A stretch of 64,000 nt of DNA from Atrina japonica (lineage: Eukaryota > Mollusca > Bivalvia > Pterioida > Pinnidae): contig BROG01000923.1 of assembly GCA_030159075.1 (NCBI GenBank), positions 62,001-126,000 of the forward strand, given 5' to 3'. Below, piece by piece: positions 47,992 to 59,980 of this stretch; within the stretch, counting starts at the first letter, position 1; each line of letters starts with the position of its first letter. Position numbers and translations under genes: made by a program. Under the pieces are notes generated by a model. The model did no database searches and was not told where the DNA came from. It was given only the letters and a program-made list of their open reading frames with translations.

Positions 47992-49000
47992 TAAGAGACC
48001 TTTCAAGGAAAGATGAAAAAAAGGATACACTGTACATATGTGGTCTCTTCAATCAAGGATATGGTGTACCTGTTCAAAAATACTAGTAGATAAAATTATT
48101 TTATTTGAATATCTTTGTTTCACATATTTAATCTGTTTGAAAGAAATGACTTGTTTACAACTGACACACCAGGATCAGCTTTTAGAGTCATGGTAGACAT
48201 TTCTTGAAATACGAATGTACAAACAAAGTTGCTAGTTAAGGGTAATTGAGGGAGTGTTAATACATGGCAGAGATAATTTAAAACTTATCATTCATATAGG
48301 AAAAACTTTGGGAGGATTGATTTATATTGACAAAAACAAAAACAAACATAACAAGAACAGGAAGTACCAAAATTCTGATGCAGATTAGGCTGTTACAGTG
48401 GAACCTGAGTTGAAAGACCATCAATTCTACCACTTAAATATGGACTTACATGTAGTAGACAGGTGGTCCCTCAAGATAGGTTTTATCTATAGGATTACTT
48501 AATGGTTTTCAGAATGTGGCCTTACAAAACAGGTGGTCATCTGGTGGTCACACAAGACAAATTTCAATGTGCATGTATAAGCATTAATTTCAAGTACAAG
48601 TGTGTAGGTGAAGATTAAATATAATTACAGATTGTCGTCAGTGGACATAACCACTGTAGAATTGGTCCAAACCATATTTTCTGTTCTTCTTTGATCTGTT
48701 TCATCCTTGTTGATCTGGAGTTATTCCCCTTGATAATTCAGGTCTTTTATCATGGACCACTAGTTGTAGCCTAGACTGGTAGAGTCTAATTCACATTACT
48801 TGGCAGGGGGAGTAATCTTTGGATTATCATATGGATGATTCTTCTCACTTTTCAGTATAGACTGGCTTAATGGGAAAAGCGTTTTATTCCTCACTTGAGA
48901 TTTGTAGGTATGATGACACGTAGGAACAATATTACTCTAGCCATTGTATTTTTAATTTTGTTATGCTTTATTACCTAAAATTTAAACTCGTCCAGGACCC
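47992..49000. other. Non-coding stretch with a MITE relic
   Basis: Bases 48393-48575 start TTACAGTGGAACCTGAGTTG and contain AGACAGGTGGTCCCTCAAG, a decayed TA/CAGT family member. No exon supported. Confidence 0.45.
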
Positions 49001-49092
49001 GGTTGCACAATACATTGTTATATTTAACGTACAGAAAGCCCATTGGTTTAACATTGGTTAACATCACGTTAAATTTAACAACCTGTGCAACT
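49001..49092. mobile_element. Short foldback element, GGTTGCACAA ends
   Basis: Left GGTTGCACAATACATTGTTA followed by TATTTAACGT; right ACGTTAAATTTAACAACCTG followed by TGCAACT. The two arms are complementary over about 30 bp with gaps. About 92 bp, no ORF. Confidence 0.65.
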
Positions 49093-49149
49093 AAGGTGGC
49101 TGGTCAAGAAAGGGTTCATGAGACGCCATTCCACCAGGTTACATGGATT

Positions 49150-49460
49150 TGACTATAGAGCATTCAATTTGCAATTTAATAGTTCAGGGTTTGATTGCCG
49201 GTACTTGTTATTACCTAAGACTTAAAGATAGGTTGTGACTGTTCCTTCACCAAGCACTCAGCAGGATTAGTAAAAGTCACAAGTCTTTCGGATGAGACAA
49301 AGCCGAGAACCTGTGTCACAGCTGGCGTGCCATGTATAAGAACCCCTCACTGCAATGATGTCAGTTCATTGCTCATGTCAAAATTTGTGACACTTCACCA
49401 AAAGCTGGTGAAATCTCCAAGTAAGTGAAAAGTTCTTGGAATGGGGGGGGGGGGATTTAA
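49150..49460 (+). repeat. SINE family D copy (decayed)
   Basis: The B-box-like GGGTTTGATTGCCGG is followed by TCTTTCGGATGAGACAAAGC, GAACCCCTCACTGCAATG, CATGTCAAAATTTGTGACAC, AAAGCTGGTGAAATCTCC and AAAGTTCTTGGAATGGG, then a G-run and AAGGAATAACAAAAAAC. It resembles family C in the blocks GGATGAGACA, GAACCC-TCACTG and GGTGA-ATCTCC, suggesting a shared core. Confidence 0.6.
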
Positions 49461-49965
49461 AGGAATAACAAAAAACATTTATAATGCCACAGTACTTAAT
49501 TCTTTACATACAGTCAATTTCTCGATAAACATCCACCTTTTGTTAATTAGAAATTATGGCAGTACATGTATATTGAGTTTGGCGATTAATTGAATTTCTG
49601 CAGCTTGAGAAAAACAGAGTTATCATTCATTGGTATCGTAAATATATCTTTAATGAACAAAAAACAGGGCAACAGGTCATATAAAGTAATTATCTTGTTT
49701 ATTTAATTCTTCACTTACCTCGTCTTACTGCTGCTGACTCAGGCTTTACTTAGGTGATATCTACATGTAGTGACCAATTAGTATTGCTTCTTTGACCACA
49801 ATCACCTATGGCGGTATAATCGAGATAACTGACATTTTGAAATGGACGTTTGTTCTAAGAATAGAGTGGTGGATCGGGGGATAGTGAATTTGGGGTTATA
49901 AAGATAATTTTATATAGCTGGAAAAATGTGAAATTATTCTCAATCTGAGAATGGCAATGAATCAA
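49461..49965. other. Non-coding stretch, possible minus-strand donor
   Basis: CTTACCT at 49716-49722 is a consensus donor on the minus strand (GACGAG|GTAAGT), but upstream frames are closed within a few codons; at most a 5' UTR exon. A TACAGTCAATTTCTCGATAAAC MITE-like start lies at 49510. Confidence 0.3.
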
Positions 49966-50205
49966 GTAACGATATTTGGAGAATTGACTAAATTTTTTTT
50001 TCAAAGACCCTTCTACCTTTGAGACTTTCCCAGTATTAGTTTGATATCGAAGTTCCTTTCTGGTCAATATAGTTTTAGAGTAACAATATTTGGAGAATTT
50101 ACTGAATATTTTTGTTTCAAAGACCCTTCTACCTTTGAGACTTTCCCAGTGTTAATTCAATTACCGTTTTAGTTTGATACCAAAGTTCCTTTTGGTCAGT
50201 AGTTT
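49966..50205. repeat. Tandem duplication of about 113 bp
   Basis: AACGATATTTGGAGAATTGA, then CAAAGACCCTTCTACCTTTG, AGACTTTCCCAGT and TTTGATA.C.AAGTTCCTTT recur once at 50078. The second unit has a small insertion (AATTCAATTACCGTTT). Confidence 0.85.
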
Positions 50206-50636
50206 CAATTACTGTTAAGTGTATTTCAGTTCTGACATACAGGTATATTAAATAAACTCAATTATGAATTTATAACAGATATTATCTCAGAACAAAATTA
50301 TATTATTACTGTTTATCATTTCACAAATGGACAATGGCATTTTGATATGTTGTATAAACACAATTTCAATCCAATGAAGTGAAAACCTAAATATATATAT
50401 AAATATGCATTATGTTCTTTGTCGATCTGTCATTTATGCTGATTATCACCTAGACGCTATGGTGCTGTGTAGATTTTTCTTTCATACTTACTTGAGTGGT
50501 AATTGTCTTACCAGTGTGTCCATTAACAGATTCGGTAGAATCAAAATTGATAAAAAATATTGATGATGTGATTTTAATGATATCATTTTTTAACATGCAA
50601 AAAGATTTATTCATTCGTGTAATTGTAAGATATATC

Positions 50637-50689
<53 letters not shown>

Positions 50690-53029
50690 CTACAGACTTG
50701 GTGGAATCTTATAATATCGAAATTGGGTGAATGAGTTGAAATTTTAGTTATGTCAAAAGTTGAACAGCTGGGCCCAATTTATATGGATAGAAAAAAATGT
50801 GTTAGTGTTACTAAAGATTTTGGTTATCTCGAAATCTGGATATCTGGAAGTATAAAATGAAGAAAACATCAAGTTACATTCAGAAACAATGAGTAAATTA
50901 CTAGGAACCTGTTTAAAGGGAGATAACCCTGACAAAGAAAAATATGTACTTGGAAATATGGTAATGTAACCCAATGTTTGTGATCAAAATTACCAAAGTA
51001 GATATTAATCTAAAACTAATTTAAAGTCCAGTAACAAATATCATTGTTGCTATTAATAGTTTTCATTACCATCAAGACTTTGCTTTCTTATTTTTCTTAT
51101 CGTGAAAATCTTATTTTTAATCTTTTATACCCTATCAATAATCTAGAAAGAAAATTTAACAGTGCAGTGTGTGTGTGTATTTGTGCATCTGTATGTATGT
51201 GAGTATTTATGTACTACTATGAACCAAATTTTATGCAAATGAGAAACTATTAATGTCTAAAAAATTATAATTATTTAAATGATGATGATGATGATGGTGA
51301 CAATAACATGAAATAAATCATGTTAAGTTAAATGGGGTTATGATATCAAAACTTAAATTTTCCAAACATGAGCATTTATTAACCTCTTGCGCGAGATGGT
51401 TGAATCCCCCGTTAATTCTAACACTAATGTGTGATCCTTTATGATTTGTTGCCGTCTTGTGACTAGAATGTACAAATGTATACCTAAATAAACTTTTGAA
51501 CATTTTAAACTTATTAACTGCTGGGCTGGTTCTCTTCAAATTTGATATGACGAGTTTCTAGGGTAACAATGATTGTGAATTCCTTGACCTCAGTCTCGGT
51601 GTGACCAAGGGAATTATTTAATGCAGAACTGGCACAGGGCTTTGTAGATAAGATTGGCAATTATGTCATCTTTAAGGCTTCTACTATGGCCTTTTGTTTC
51701 CTTTAACAGATCCCTAATGGTGAAACCTTGGTTGGGGTGCTGGGAGTGGGGGGGGAGGAGGGTGGCTTATACATGTAGATTTTGTCTTTGCCCGTCACCT
51801 ATCTCTCCATACAGTGATGGTTTTGTTAATAATAAAAAAATATTGAAATTGTTCACCATTTACTTAAGAATGGTTTAAATTATGTATTGATTCATCAGTA
51901 CTCCCAGAATATTTTTCTATTTTCATTTTATTTATGTGCATGATATTTATTTATCAATTCATTTTTTTTTTATTATTTGTACATACATTTTTGTTGATTA
52001 TTAAAATCATATATGAACAAATCTTAGTAAACTAATAGTTGGTAAGTTCCCTGTTTGTGCCTCATCGTCCCCTGTCCCTTCTGAAATTAAAGCACACACA
52101 AAATATTTAGAAAAGGAATCACATGAAAAGGACACTCTGTTTGCTAACTTAAAAGGTTTGAAATAATTAAATAAATCGGCTTATATAAAAAAAACAATGA
52201 TTTCGCTTTAGCCTACTTAAGTTACAACCTTTAAAGCCCCCAGCAGATTGTGGTCAATTCCATTTCCCATTTTAATTTCTTTTTTTTACCCCCAAGTAAA
52301 GAGCACTGAATAATTCATGTAATTGGAATGACTTAGAGATATCAATAATAATTGTATATTCCATGATTGATTCTACACCAAATTCTCTAGAGACTTTCTG
52401 TCTAGTACTTAGAAAGTGATAACTGAAGACTTATTTAAAATTCTGAAAATATTTAAGACCATTTTTGACATTTCCATATTGTCAATAATAAAAACAAAAG
52501 TATGAGTTTAATGAATAAGGGATTTATATATCATTTAGTCAGTACTTCTATAAATACCCCAAAAATGTGATTGATTCCACTTAATGGAAGTCCTTCTGAT
52601 GAACACTAGGATAAGTACATAAATGCTCAGGGTGGACAGTAATTCCAACAGGATTTAGTGGCCTTAATGCAAATATTGACTCGGAACCCAGTGTTGTGGA
52701 CAGTGCATGACAGTAAGACATTATACTGGAGGGTTTGGCACCTGTATATATGTATATACCTGGTATATAAAATTTGTCAGTAGTCCTGGAGAATACTGAG
52801 TAGCAATATACATATATATATATATATATAGATACTCTGGTCTGCTCAATATTCAGCTCTATATTAGCCAGGTGTTTGGTTTTGGCAGTGTAATTTTGGT
52901 AACGAGGATTTGACATCGTGTTGCAGTGCTGCATATTCCTTAATTCACTGGATTTATTTCACAAATATCGTTTGATTCAGGTCTTAATTAATGATAACAT
53001 AAAATACTGATTATGAAATGATGAATTCT
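50206..53029. other. Non-coding stretch, (GT)n at 50643-50688
   Basis: Includes a GT microsatellite of about 23 units and a short ATGATG run at 51281. Text around 50710-50850 (GGTTATCTCGAAATCTGGATATCT) resembles the TA/CAGT elements with ATCTCGAA words. The 117-codon minus ORF at 52581-52934 includes an AT tract and has no motif. Confidence 0.4.
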
Positions 53030-53480
53030 TGGAGGTATGTTTGATATCATGTATAAATTGAACAGGTATATATAGTGCCATATATTATCTGAACAGGTAT
53101 GTTTGATATCATGTATAAATTGAACAGGTATATATAGTGCCATATATTACATGAACAGGTATGTTTGATATCATGTATAAATTGAACAGGTATATATAGT
53201 GCCATATATTACATGAACAGGTATGTTTGATATCCAGGTATATATATGTATAAATTGAACAGTTTGATATATAGGTATGTTTGCCATATATTACATGAAA
53301 CAGGTATGTTTGATATCATGTTTTATAAATTGAATTGTATATATATATAGTGATATCATATATTACATGAACAGGTATGTTTGATGTCATGTTTTATCTG
53401 AACAGGTATGTTTGATATATTGTATAACCTAAACAGGTATGTTTGATATCATGTTTTACCTGAACAGGTATATACAGAGC
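53030..53480. repeat. Minisatellite, about 62-bp units
   Basis: Units of GAACAGGTATGTTTGATATC, ATGTATAAATTGAACAGG, TATATATAGTGCCATATATTACAT. The first three units are nearly identical; later ones are shuffled or shortened. Confidence 0.9.
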
Positions 53481-53485
53481 CATAT

Positions 53486-55376
53486 ATGATTGGTACTGTA
53501 TTACCTGGAATAAGGTACCCATGAATGGTACTGTTTTAACCTGGTATTAGGGTTCTCATTAGATATTGGTACTGTATTACCTGGTATTAGGTTCTCATGA
53601 GATGATTGGTACTGTATTACCTGGTATAAAGTACCCATGAGATGAATGGTACTGTATTACCTGGTATTAGGTTCTCATGAGATGAATGGTACTGTATCAC
53701 CTGGTATCTAAGGGTTCTCATGAGATGATTGGTACTGTATCACCTGGTATCTAAGGGTTCTCATGAGATGATTGGTACTGTATTACCTGGTATAAAGTAC
53801 CCATGAGATGAATGGTACTGTATTACCTGGTATTAGGTTCTCATGAGATGAATTAAAAACTGTTTTATCACCTGGTATCTATTTTGAAATTTCTCATGAG
53901 ATGATGGGTGGTACTGGTATAGCCCTGGTATTCAAAGTACCCATGATATGAAATGGTATCTGTAGATCACCTGGTATTTAGGTTCTCATTGAGATGAATG
54001 GTACTGTATTACCTGGTATTAACACTTATTTCAAAATTAGTGTTCTTATGAGCTACTTGAATTTTACTGTACTTAACTGGTAAAATAGGTTCTTATGAGA
54101 TGAATGGTACTGTATTAACCTGGTATAAAAACAATCCATGGGCTATTATTGGTACTGTATATACTGCCTGGTATAAGGTCTCACTTGAGATGATTGGTAC
54201 TGTATAAATACCTGGTATAGACAGTTTTTATGTTAAATAAATGATTCATCTAAATACTATGATTACAAATTGGTATAAGGTTATAGACATGAGATGAATG
54301 GTAAAACTGTTTTACCTGGTATTGAAGACAGTTTCTCATGAGATGATTACACAAAAATACTGTACATATCTACATGGTAATAAAGGTTGTGATAATTGTT
54401 GAATGGTACTTTCCCCCAAATTACCTGGCATAAAGGAAATTTCATTCATGTTCGAGTTGAGATGAATGATACTGTACATATATACATGTCCGTATAAAGC
54501 CGTTCTCATAATATGAATGGTACCTATAATTACCTGGCATAAAGGTTCTCATGAGGTTATGAATGATAGTTGTACATAATTACATGGTTTATAAAGGAAC
54601 TTTCACACGCCCATTTCTCCTATAATATTGAATGGTAGAAAACTATATTATCTGGCAATAAAGATTTCTCATGAGATGAATGGTACTATGTACATATTAC
54701 ATGAATATAAAGCTGTTCTCAATATATGAATGATACTACATATTATCACTGGCATAAAGGTTCTCATGAGATCGATGAATGGTACTGTACATATTACATG
54801 GTATAATTTCAAAAGGCAAAGGTTCTCATAATATGAATGGTAATTTATTTACACCTGGCATAAAAGGTTCTTCAGTTGGAGAATGAATGATACTGTACAT
54901 ATTACATGGTAAATAAAGGTTCTCATAATATGTATTTTCAAACAAAATGAAGGTACTATTTTATAAAACCTGTTGCATTTTAAAGGTTCTCATGAGATGA
55001 ATGGTACTGTACATATTACATGGTATAAAGGTTCTCATAATATGAATGGTACTATATTACCTGGCATAAAGGTTCTCATGAGATGAATGGTACTGTACAT
55101 ATTACATGGTATAAAGGTTCTCATAATATGAATGGTACTATATTACCTGGTGTAAGGTTCTCATAATATGAATGGTACTACATGTATATTACCTGGTATA
55201 AAGGTTCTCATAAGATGAATGGTACTATATTACCTGGTATAAAGGTTCTCATAAGATGAATGGTACTATATTACCTGGTATAAAGGTTCTCATAAGATGA
55301 ATGGTACTATATTACCTGGTGTAAGGTTCTCATGAGATGAATGGTACTGTACATATTACATGGTTCTCCTGAGATA
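53486..55376. repeat. Large degenerate minisatellite, about 38-42-bp units
   Basis: About 45 units of GGTACTGTATTACCTGGTAT, (T)A(A)AGGTTCTCATGAGATGAAT. Units at 53500-53850 and 55000-55375 are regular. Those at about 53850-54960 contain many insertions (AAAACTG, TTTCAAAA, TTTCCCCCAAA) and broken spacing. Single-base variants (GAGATG/ATATG/AAGATG) suggest local amplification of variants. Confidence 0.9.
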
Positions 55377-56194
55377 AAGTCCATTTTGAAAAATTTGACA
55401 TAAGGGTTCCTTATTTCCCCTGATTAGTCATGCACTTATCAAACAAGATAATGTCATTGTGTCAAGAATTCTACTAACCAGTAATCATAAATAATATATA
55501 ACACTTGTTCTACTAATAGATTGCCCTAGAATTTTAGAAATACAAATTTCATTGAAATTAAAACAAATTTTAATGATTTTTTTTAAATTCTGCTTACTAT
55601 TTTTTATCATAAATTGTTGACTAAAAAATTATCAATTATATATATATGGTAAGTCAATAAAGGTATATTAAAATCATCAAGTAATTACAAGAAAATAAAA
55701 TTTTGACCATACCAAATGGAAATCTGTGACAAATCATCTATATATCAGGAACTGCTATCTTTTCTAAATTTTTCAGGTTTCTAAGTTACACAGAAATCTA
55801 TTTAGAGTCAATCTCACCATTGTTTTGGACTAAACATAGGTGTAGGATTTAAACTGTTCAGGTTGAACAGTTGTTTCACTTTCAGGTATTAGATAAAGGG
55901 ACTTACATTTGTAAGTTGTTTGAAATACCTGTTCTGTTTTAATTAGGTTTTTGTTGTAATGTGTTGAACCTGCTTCAATTTTCTGTGAACTTTAAATTTG
56001 TTTTGACAAAGACTTTCTCTGCTAAGGTTGTTCTGGAGTGTACGTAGATGGCATTGGTGGCATGTTTCTTCATAGATTTCATTGTTGTTTTCTTTTTACA
56101 CCTGTACACCATTTTTCTTATGTACATTGTAGACTACTTTATTACAGTTCTTCCTTTTTGGAGATTAGGTTATGATGTAAATGCCAAGTACAGG
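55377..56194. other. Non-coding stretch, nothing recognised
   Basis: AT-rich; ORF 56048-56281 is hydrophobic and overlaps the next tandem repeat, so it is not credible as a gene. Confidence 0.45.
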
Positions 56195-56510
56195 TCTGTT
56201 CAAATGTTGTTTTTTTTCTCTGCCTATATATTTATCACTTATATGGACAAATTGTTAGTTTTTTGGGTACAGGTCAGCTAAAATTTAGTTTTATTTATCT
56301 GCCTATGTTTCTATCACTTACGTGGACAAATCATTAACTGTGTCAGGTAAAGGTCTGCTCAAATGTAGTTTTATTTCTCTGCCTATATATCTATTACTTA
56401 TATGGATAAATCATTAGCTGTGTCAAATATGGGTCTGCTCAAATGTTGGTTTATGTCTATGCCTATATATATTTATCACTCATATGGGTGAATCACTGGA
56501 GCTGTGGTTG
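56195..56510. repeat. Four-unit tandem repeat of about 85 bp
   Basis: Units contain TCTGCCTATATAT.TATCACTTATATGGA, CAAATCATTAGCTGTGTCA and GGTCTGCTCAAATGT. Decay increases toward both ends. Confidence 0.85.
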
Positions 56511-58140
56511 AAGTGCCATACACATTTACATGTATGCTAGTTGTTTCACCATTTGCTAGTTAATTTTATCGGAAAAACATTTATGTCACTTGCATTACTA
56601 AAAGGACCTATTGCAAACAGTAGCTGTCTGTTAAATGGATGAACATTCAATGCGTTTGTCAAAACTTTCAAACATTTTCAATTTCTACTTAAGATCATCA
56701 TCAAATTTGGTATTTTGTACTATCTTTAGGGTAACAAGACTTCACAAAAATAGTGAATTTTATGGCAGAAGCACCATGAGCTAAAAGGATATAGTTATAT
56801 GATCAGTTGACTTTTGAACTCTTGTTTTTGTTTGTTTGTTGTTTGTTTGTTTTTCTTGTCATAGCTGTGTTTTTGTAGGCTCTTGATTCTGCTGAAGTTG
56901 TAAGTAAGTTACTCTGACTGGAATACATATTTTTTTATCGGACTTGCAAACTTTCTGTGGATGATGCAATATATACAGTTTGTAAAGTGGGTTTGATTGG
57001 GAATACATTCAGAATAATTTCTGTTTAAGATATAACTTGTTTTTGTATGTGACCTTCAGTTGTCTTGTTATGTCATTTAAATACCTATAAAACAATGGTA
57101 AAATTCTTGAAGGACAGGCCCAATGTTTACTGACATAATTTAAAGTTCTATTGTTTGAGATGGACCATGTTAAGTCAGCCATTCTCTTTATTATTACTGA
57201 TATCTGTCACAGAAATCTTCATGACCGAATTAACTCAATAATTTTTTTAGGACATTTGTAAGATATAATTAACATTTTGTTTTTGTATTGGATAAATTTT
57301 TTATTTTGATATTGGCAGAAAAAAGTCGTAAAGTGCAGGTTAAGTATTACTTAAAGCGGAATGAAAATATATTTCTCTGATGGCGATTGATATCACCTGT
57401 AGATGATATTTAATATATCCATAATGATATTTATTAGATGTGATGATAATCACCTGTGCTGAAAGCTTGTACACAATATTCTGAACACCAAGTGATACTT
57501 TGGGGCCATCAACATGTATGTGAGGAGAAAATCGCCTGGATGATTATACTTACTGAAACAGTGCTACATGTACATCGGTCAGCAAACACCAAAAATCTGA
57601 GAGACATCAACTTGTCATGACGGTACACAAACAAATACGAGAGGTTGACATCCTCTAAGAGATCATGTGACAGATACCATGTCTGTCAGATGCTTTGAAT
57701 TATTATGGACTTTTACTACCCATCAGTATTAAAATTAATTTAAACCATGTATGTAAATCTGAAACAACACACCTAAACATGGTAAAGGATGTATATAAGA
57801 ACATGTATATATGAAACTGGATCTGCATAAGGAGTGGTTTGCATGTTTTACAGAAATACTGTGATTTAAAGTATGAAAACCTGTGACTTTCCTTGATCTT
57901 AGATACAGATGAAGAAGATTTATGCCAATTATCAGGTCTTAGCAAAAACTTGACTCTGATATTAGAGGTTGTGACGCAAAATGAATAAAAAACTATTGCT
58001 GACTGTAGCAAGCAATTTTGTATCAGAGTTGTGGTGTAATTGAAGAGCAATTTTCTACCTGGTGAGAACTGTGACAAAAAAATTCAATATCTGTATTTTG
58101 AGTTTAGTGATACAATCATACAAAGATAAAAACAGTCAAA
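56511..58140. other. Intron-like sequence around a microexon candidate
   Basis: No repeat recognised apart from a (TTTG)n-like run at 56823-56850, which serves as a polypyrimidine-like tract before 56879. The 124-codon minus ORF at 57703-58077 has no recognisable motif and low-complexity Ser/Phe composition. Confidence 0.4.
56879..56899 (+). CDS. 21-nt phase-0 microexon candidate
   Basis: TTTTTGTAG|GCTCTTGATTC...GAAGTT|GTAAGTAAG: acceptor AG at 56877-56878 after a long T/G-rich tract and a full-consensus donor at 56900. The enclosed 21 nt encode ALDSAEV when read in phase 0, the phase left by the ATG exon at 46275. It could be a neuronal-type microexon or a shared second exon. Strong splice sites are the only evidence; size makes chance a real possibility. 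Confidence 0.35.
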
Positions 58141-58224
58141 ATGTCTGATATCAACTTCACTCTGAGCAACAGAGATTTACAGTCAGCTCTGAAGAGAAGC
58201 TTTGGAGGGAGTCTAACAGATAAG
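58141..58224 (+). CDS. 5' coding exon candidate, 28 codons (phase-0 donor)
   Basis: ATG after a Kozak-like GTCAAAATG opens MSDINFTLSNRDLQSALKRS and continues FGGSLTDK, meeting donor AAG|GTAATT at 58224/58225 on a codon boundary. Serine/leucine-rich, soluble, no signal peptide. Upstream 60 bases are A-rich 5'-UTR-like. Product not recognised. Together with the other ATG exons ending in phase 0 it supports a multi-promoter gene continuing right of the window. The donor is weaker than the others (GTAATT). Confidence 0.55.
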
Positions 58225-58249
58225 GTAATTAACTTGGTGGTACATGTAC

Positions 58250-58690
58250 ACACATACTGTATCACCTGAGTGCACATATACTGTGTTACCTTGGTGCAAA
58301 TATACTGTCACCTGGATGCACATGTACTGTATCTCCTAGGTACATCTGTACTGTATCACCTGGGTGCACACGTACTGTGTCACTGAGGTGTGCATGTGCT
58401 ATATCACCTGGGTGCACATGTACTGTATCACCTGGGTGCACATGTATTTTATCACTTGGGTTCACAAACTGTATCACCTACATACTATATTACCTGGGCA
58501 TACATGTACTGTATCACCTAGGTGCACACATACTGTATCACCTGGGTGTACACATACTGTATCACCTACATAACATATTACCTCGGTGCACATGTATTGT
58601 ATCACCTGGGTGTACACATTCTGTATCACCTAGGTGTACATTCACATTATATCACCTAGGTGTACACAAATGTATCACCTGGGATGAAGA
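58250..58690. repeat. 24-bp minisatellite just after the exon donor
   Basis: About 18 units of TGTATCACCTGGGTGCACA plus TGTAC, period 24 bp. The period is a multiple of three, which explains ORFs on both strands (58286-58477 -, 58364-58694 +) with eight-residue periodic translations. Confidence 0.92.
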
Positions 58691-59509
58691 TTGAAATGAA
58701 GAAAAAGTACTTGTGTTTACCTGGTAATATGTTACCTGTGTGAAGGGGAAGTAATGATTGAATAGGATATCTTCCTGTCTTCCTACAACTTGACGGGACC
58801 CTTGTTTTTTAAACTAAATTTATCACACTTTGTGTGACAGTGTATCATGACCTGTTGCACATCATACTGATGCTCATAATTATTGCCATGACCGCTGATG
58901 ACTGATACATATACTGTGAAATCTCATTATGTAAAAATCGGATGAGTCCAAATTCTGGTGTCATATATAATATGTATCCCCTTTATAATAAGTATCCACA
59001 TACCAAAATTGGCCATACGATAAGTATCCCCCCATGTAATAAGTATCCCCCTATGACACTCAGTATAGGACAGACAAATTATTGAAATGAAGATTTTTAG
59101 TTATTGCCACCATTATATAATCACATTTAATGGTTGGATTAATACATGTTTATATGTACAGAGTGTGTGGGGTTGTGTAAAAGGAGTGTTGGGAAGGGTT
59201 TGATGATGTGTTATGGTGGGGTATTAATTGGCTATTATAACCTTGAGATATAACACCAGTTTCCTTTTTATGTCACAAATTATTTAAAATGCTGAAAATA
59301 AAGTGTTTATGGTACCAGTGTATTATTGAATTTTGAATGAATCAAAACTAGGTTTGACAGGATGTTTGGTTAGCCATGCAAACAGGTGTTAATTAGGAAT
59401 TAAGAGATTGGTGACATCTATGCTTATACAAGCCATATTATTATATACTTTATGTATACAGTTGTTTCTGTTGCCTAAACTGCTTACACGTGCCTAGTTT
59501 ACAACAGAT
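58691..59509. other. Non-coding stretch with a TA-family-like relic
   Basis: Bases 58912-59068 have ends ACTGTGAAATCTCATTATG and ATGACACTCAGTAT, with four repeats of AATAAGTATCC(C) inside; a decayed MITE is likely. The rest is unassigned. Confidence 0.4.
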
Positions 59510-59666
59510 CATCTACATCGGTTTTCCATGCTACTTCGATTTCCGAAAATAATCACGAGGGAATCCCCTCTGGCTTCATATCCCGCATGCGCAGTAAAGC
59601 AGATATGATAGGTAAACAAATCACTGTCATCAAACCTGCGTCTGCGGACACCACATTGTATATAAT
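59510..59666. promoter_or_regulatory. CpG-richer promoter-like segment with NRF-1-like site
   Basis: CpG dinucleotides are far denser here than in flanking text (ATCGG, TTCGATTTCCG, CACGAGG, CCCGCATGCGCAGT, CTGCGTCTGCGGAC). CGCATGCGCA at 59584-59593 matches the core of the palindromic NRF-1 motif. Germline-unmethylated promoters keep CpG, so this may be a promoter. A TE relic with retained CpG is the alternative. Confidence 0.35.
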
Positions 59667-59798
59667 ATGACTAACGAAATAACATCTGTTTCCGACAATG
59701 CATTGGAGAAACTTTTGGTAGAAAAATATTTGAAAAATACAAGGAAAGCAACAGAACATGAGGAATGTTGTATTCATTTGTTTTTTTCAAAGAAATGA
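59667..59798 (+). CDS. Small ORF or first exon after the CpG-rich segment
   Basis: ATG opens MTNEITSVSDNALEKLLVEK and continues YLKNTRKATEHEECCIHLFF then SKK and TGA, 43 codons. The charged, helix-prone N-terminal 30 residues look coding-like. A possible donor TTG|GTAGAA at 59717/59718 would again end in phase 0 after MTNEITSVSDNALEKLL. Not recognised. Either a fifth alternative first exon or a chance ORF. Confidence 0.3.
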   Translation: MTNEITSVSDNALEKLLVEKYLKNTRKATEHEECCIHLFFSKK

Positions 59799-59980
59799 AT
59801 GCAGTGTAATGTTCAAATAGCAGTGTAAACAACAGCACTAAATGTTATAATTCGAATCTAAAAACCGGTATGTCACTAGAGTATATAATAAAACAATTAT
59901 GAACATATGTGGTGGTAAATATGATGTGATAAACCTAAAAAACTGATACAAACCTTGGCTAACGCCTTGGTCAGTATCAG

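Noticed and set aside
49700..49790. Minus-strand exon ending GACGAG|GTAAGT
   Set aside because: Good donor, but all three frames close within a few codons, so no coding exon can be supported.
52581..52934. 117-codon minus-strand ORF
   Set aside because: Includes an AT microsatellite (IYIYIYV) and has no recognisable domain.
57703..58077. 124-codon minus-strand ORF
   Set aside because: Longest simple-sequence-free ORF, but no recognisable motif, overlaps the 5' flank of a better + strand exon, and such lengths occur by chance in 64 kb.
58286..58694. ORFs with HPGDTVHV and SPGCTHTV repeats
   Set aside because: Product of a 24-bp minisatellite on either strand; no splice or start context.
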